Source: Candidatus Parcubacteria bacterium
GTDB lineage: Bacteria > Patescibacteriota > Minisyncoccia > UBA6257 > JAPLYJ01
NCBI GenBank assembly: GCA_026395655.1
Contig: JAPLYJ010000080.1
Span: 1-7,200, forward strand
DNA length: 7,200 nucleotides
Direction: 5' to 3'
Shown here: piece by piece, positions 6,097 to 7,200 of the stretch
Layout: each line of letters begins with the position of its first letter
Numbering within the stretch: the stretch's first letter is position 1
Position numbers and translations under genes: made by a program
Notes under the pieces: generated by a model
Database searches by the model: none
Told to the model about the DNA's origin: nothing
The model's input: only the letters and a program-made list of their open reading frames with translations

Positions 6097-6142
6097 TTAA
6101 GAAAACTACCGATTATAACACTTTGCATAAAGAACAAAACAC
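6097..6142 (-). pseudogene. Relic of the pilD 5' end between the two pilin genes
   Basis: Forty-six bases downstream of the pilin A stop align with the first codons of pilD (5553-5507) at about 38 of 47 positions with one gap. The relic keeps the stop-A-GTG junction, the TATAATCGG segment and AGTTTTCTTAA. The one-base deletion shifts the frame, and translation from the relic GTG stops after nine codons. It is explained by tandem duplication of pilin plus the pilD start, with the downstream pilD copy intact. Confidence 0.87.
6112..6120 (-). promoter_or_regulatory. Candidate extended -10 promoter for pilin B inside the pilD relic
   Basis: The relic reads TGTTATAAT, a perfect extended -10 (TGnTATAAT). 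The intact pilD has TATTATAAT at the same place, so one A-to-G change supplies the TG. Spacing to a -35 is poor: TTGTTC at 6137-6132 lies only 14 nt away. Extended -10 promoters can work without a good -35. A start near 6105 would give a leader of about 44 nt. Confidence 0.45.
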
Positions 6143-6143
6143 T

Positions 6144-6551
6144 TTAGCTACCAGAAAGGCAATAGATAAGCCCAGTAGTACAAACACAAGTGCCACAAGG
6201 CGTGCATCCATCTGCAGCACCTGCTGTCCTCTTCTCTTGATCTACTGTTATACAATATGTATCAAAAGGAGTCGTGCTATAATATTTTATACTTGCTATT
6301 TTATCTTCAACATACCCACTTATAAGGGTTGGTGTGCCAGCCGCATCACCTGCTGGATAAGTATTATTACCTGAATTATAATTCGCTTCTACTAAAGCTT
6401 GAAAAGTTTTAAGAGCAGATATTCTCCTAGAATCTCTTGCTTTGGCCCTAGCAGAAGATAGTCCTCCTAACACTAACCCTGATAGAATAGCAATAATAGC
6501 TATTACAATCATCATCTCAATTAAGGTAAAACCTTTATTTTTTTTGTTCAT
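6144..6551 (-). CDS. Type IV pilin paralogue A, cysteine-rich
   Basis: This is a 135-residue prepilin. The leader MNKKNKG is cleaved before F8, and FTLIEMMIVIAIIAILSGLV carries Glu at +5 (E12). SARAKARDSRRISALKTFQALVE follows, a continuation typical of patescibacterial pilins. The short globular domain holds YPAG (65-68), ISGYVEDKIA and a C-terminal cysteine cluster. C100 precedes QEKRTAGAADG, then come C116, C119, C122, C124 and C131. The even number of six fits disulfide bonding outside the cell, though the C-x2-C-x2-C-x-C spacing also allows metal binding. It is the first gene after pilC and has the best promoter in the window, which makes it the likeliest highly expressed pilin. Its stop is followed by the pilD relic rather than a terminator. 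Confidence 0.95.
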   Translation of the reverse strand: MNKKNKGFTLIEMMIVIAIIAILSGLVLGGLSSARAKARDSRRISALKTFQALVEANYNSGNNTYPAGDAAGTPTLISGYVEDKIASIKYYSTTPFDTYCITVDQEKRTAGAADGCTPCGTCVCTTGLIYCLSGS

Positions 6552-6587
6552 ATTTTTTTAAATTAAAACAATTTACGACCTTTATTA
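6552..6587 (-). promoter_or_regulatory. Pilin leader, copy A
   Basis: This ~36-nt leader is shared almost base for base with leader B. It contains GGTCG, the inverted repeat TAAATT (6575-6570) and AATTTA (6564-6559) with a 5-nt loop, then an A-rich run up to the ATG. No Shine-Dalgarno sequence is present. Conservation may reflect recent duplication rather than function. Confidence 0.6.
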
Positions 6588-6615
6588 ATTATACTAAATC
6601 CTTAAAACAAATCAA
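6588..6615 (-). promoter_or_regulatory. Sigma70-type promoter for pilin A
   Basis: TTGATT (6615-6610) and a perfect TATAAT (6593-6588) are separated by 16 nt, in the gap just after the pilC stop. Transcription would start near 6581 and give a leader of about 30 nt. The position suits separate high expression of the pilin relative to pilC. The TATAAT was not included in copy B of the duplication. Confidence 0.6.
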
Positions 6616-6618
6616 CCT

Positions 6619-7200
6619 TTAACCTATATTCTGAGTTAATTGGTAAATAGGCAAAAGTACGGCTGCTACCAATAGACCGACCATGCCACCTATTACTAAA
6701 AGCAAAATAGGTTGGATCATATCTAATAAAGTAGCAAAAGCTCTTTCTACTTCATCGGTATAATATTTAGCTGATTTGTTTAACAATTCATCTATACGTC
6801 CGGACATTTCACCCACAGCTACCATTTGAGAAACCATAACAGGAAAAAATTCAGGATGACGCGCTAAAACTTTACTAACTTGTTCACCTTTTCTAATACC
6901 TTCAGCTAATTCTAAGCCTACTTGTTGAAACAAATAATTACCAGTAGCATTGCCAGCTACTTCAAAAGCAGTAGGTAAAGGTATAGCTCCTTTAATTAAA
7001 GTACCAGCTGTTTCACAAAAACGAGCTACAAAGATATTTTTGTAGATATTACCTAAAATTGGAGTTTTTAAAAGCCAATAATCTACAAATTTTCTACCTT
7101 CTTCAGTTTTAAGATAATTCAAAACTACCATGATTAAGCCTGCTAAACAAATTAAAACAATCACACCATATTGAGATAAAAATGAACCAGTAGACATGAG
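6619..7200 (-). CDS. pilC: PilC, type IV pilus inner-membrane platform protein (GspF family), C-terminal 193 residues
   Basis: PilC is the polytopic membrane platform that links the cytoplasmic assembly ATPases to pilin insertion at the pilus base. The visible part starts inside the gene: the frame is open to the window edge, and the Met codon at 7197 is internal, since family members are about 400 residues. It shows a transmembrane helix (VIVLICLAGLIMVVLNYL) and then the second GspF domain. That domain contains FVARFCETAGTLIKGAIPL, AFEVAGNATGN, and VGEMSGRIDELLNKSAKYY, the conserved vGE.sG.l.e.L segment. A long C-terminal hydrophobic segment (IQPILLLVIGGMVGLLVAAVLLPIYQL) closes it. It precedes the pilin genes by 67 bp. 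The N-terminal domain and probable pilB/pilT genes lie beyond the window. Confidence 0.95.
   Translation of the reverse strand, partial: LMSTGSFLSQYGVIVLICLAGLIMVVLNYLKTEEGRKFVDYWLLKTPILGNIYKNIFVARFCETAGTLIKGAIPLPTAFEVAGNATGNYLFQQVGLELAEGIRKGEQVSKVLARHPEFFPVMVSQMVAVGEMSGRIDELLNKSAKYYTDEVERAFATLLDMIQPILLLVIGGMVGLLVAAVLLPIYQLTQNIG

Larger units (their letters stand above)
6097..6587 (-). repeat. Tandem duplication, copy A (leader A + pilin A + pilD relic)
   Basis: This is the proximal copy of the direct repeat described for copy B. It ends where the pilD relic meets leader B near 6096. ATTAA occurs both upstream of leader A and in pilD next to the homology limit (5509-5513), so a short-homology event is possible, although the present junction carries a few extra T bases. 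Confidence 0.85.

Noticed and set aside
5922..6374. Plus-strand open frame of 150 codons spanning both pilin genes
   Set aside because: It runs antisense through two real pilin genes and the relic between them; its openness is a by-product of their base composition.
6552..6618. Terminator after pilC
   Set aside because: The gap has no GC-rich stem followed by a T run; its only inverted repeat is a weak A/T pairing in the pilin leader.

Overview
The window is AT-rich, and every gene lies on the minus strand, so transcription runs from high to low coordinates. The pilins resemble those of Patescibacteria (Candidate Phyla Radiation). Their N-termini run from GFTLIEMMIVIAIIAIL into a SARAKARDSRRIS-type segment. 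The minor-pilin set, including a tip subunit with a YAADS motif, and the ligA-gatC-gatA block also fit that group. This placement is an inference from recognised sequence style; there is no rRNA gene to confirm it.

In transcription order the window holds: (1) 7200-6619, the C-terminal half of PilC, the type IV pilus platform protein; (2) 6618-6552, a promoter-bearing gap; (3) 6551-6144, pilin A; (4) 6143-6062, a gap with a decayed copy of the pilD 5' end and a second copy of the pilin leader; (5) 6061-5555, pilin B, a paralogue with a cysteine-rich C-terminal extension; (6) 5553-4672, PilD prepilin peptidase; (7) 4644-2649, four minor pilins in the order FimU/GspH-like, PilV-like, PilW/GspJ-like, PilX/GspK-like; (8) 2625-547, NAD+-dependent DNA ligase LigA; (9) 504-217, GatC; (10) 211-1, the N-terminus of GatA. 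Gaps between genes are mostly under 70 bp. No terminator, tRNA, rRNA, insertion sequence or CRISPR array is visible.

The pilus genes form one working unit. PilC is the membrane platform, PilD cleaves the class III leaders and the four minor pilins probably form the priming/tip complex. Pilins A and B are candidate major subunits. The housekeeping genes downstream (DNA sealing, and amidation of mischarged Glu-tRNAGln or Asp-tRNAAsn) follow closely in the same direction.

The most striking structure is a tandem duplication of about 0.5 kb. It copied a pilin gene, its leader and the first ~46 bp of pilD, leaving a pilD relic between the two pilin genes. In that relic one substitution appears to have produced a perfect extended -10 element, which could now drive pilin B. 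The two pilins are mosaics of near-identical and divergent segments and carry 6 and 10 cysteines. LigA is also unusual: the motif IV lysine is isoleucine, and the domain Ia tyrosine that contacts NMN is leucine.
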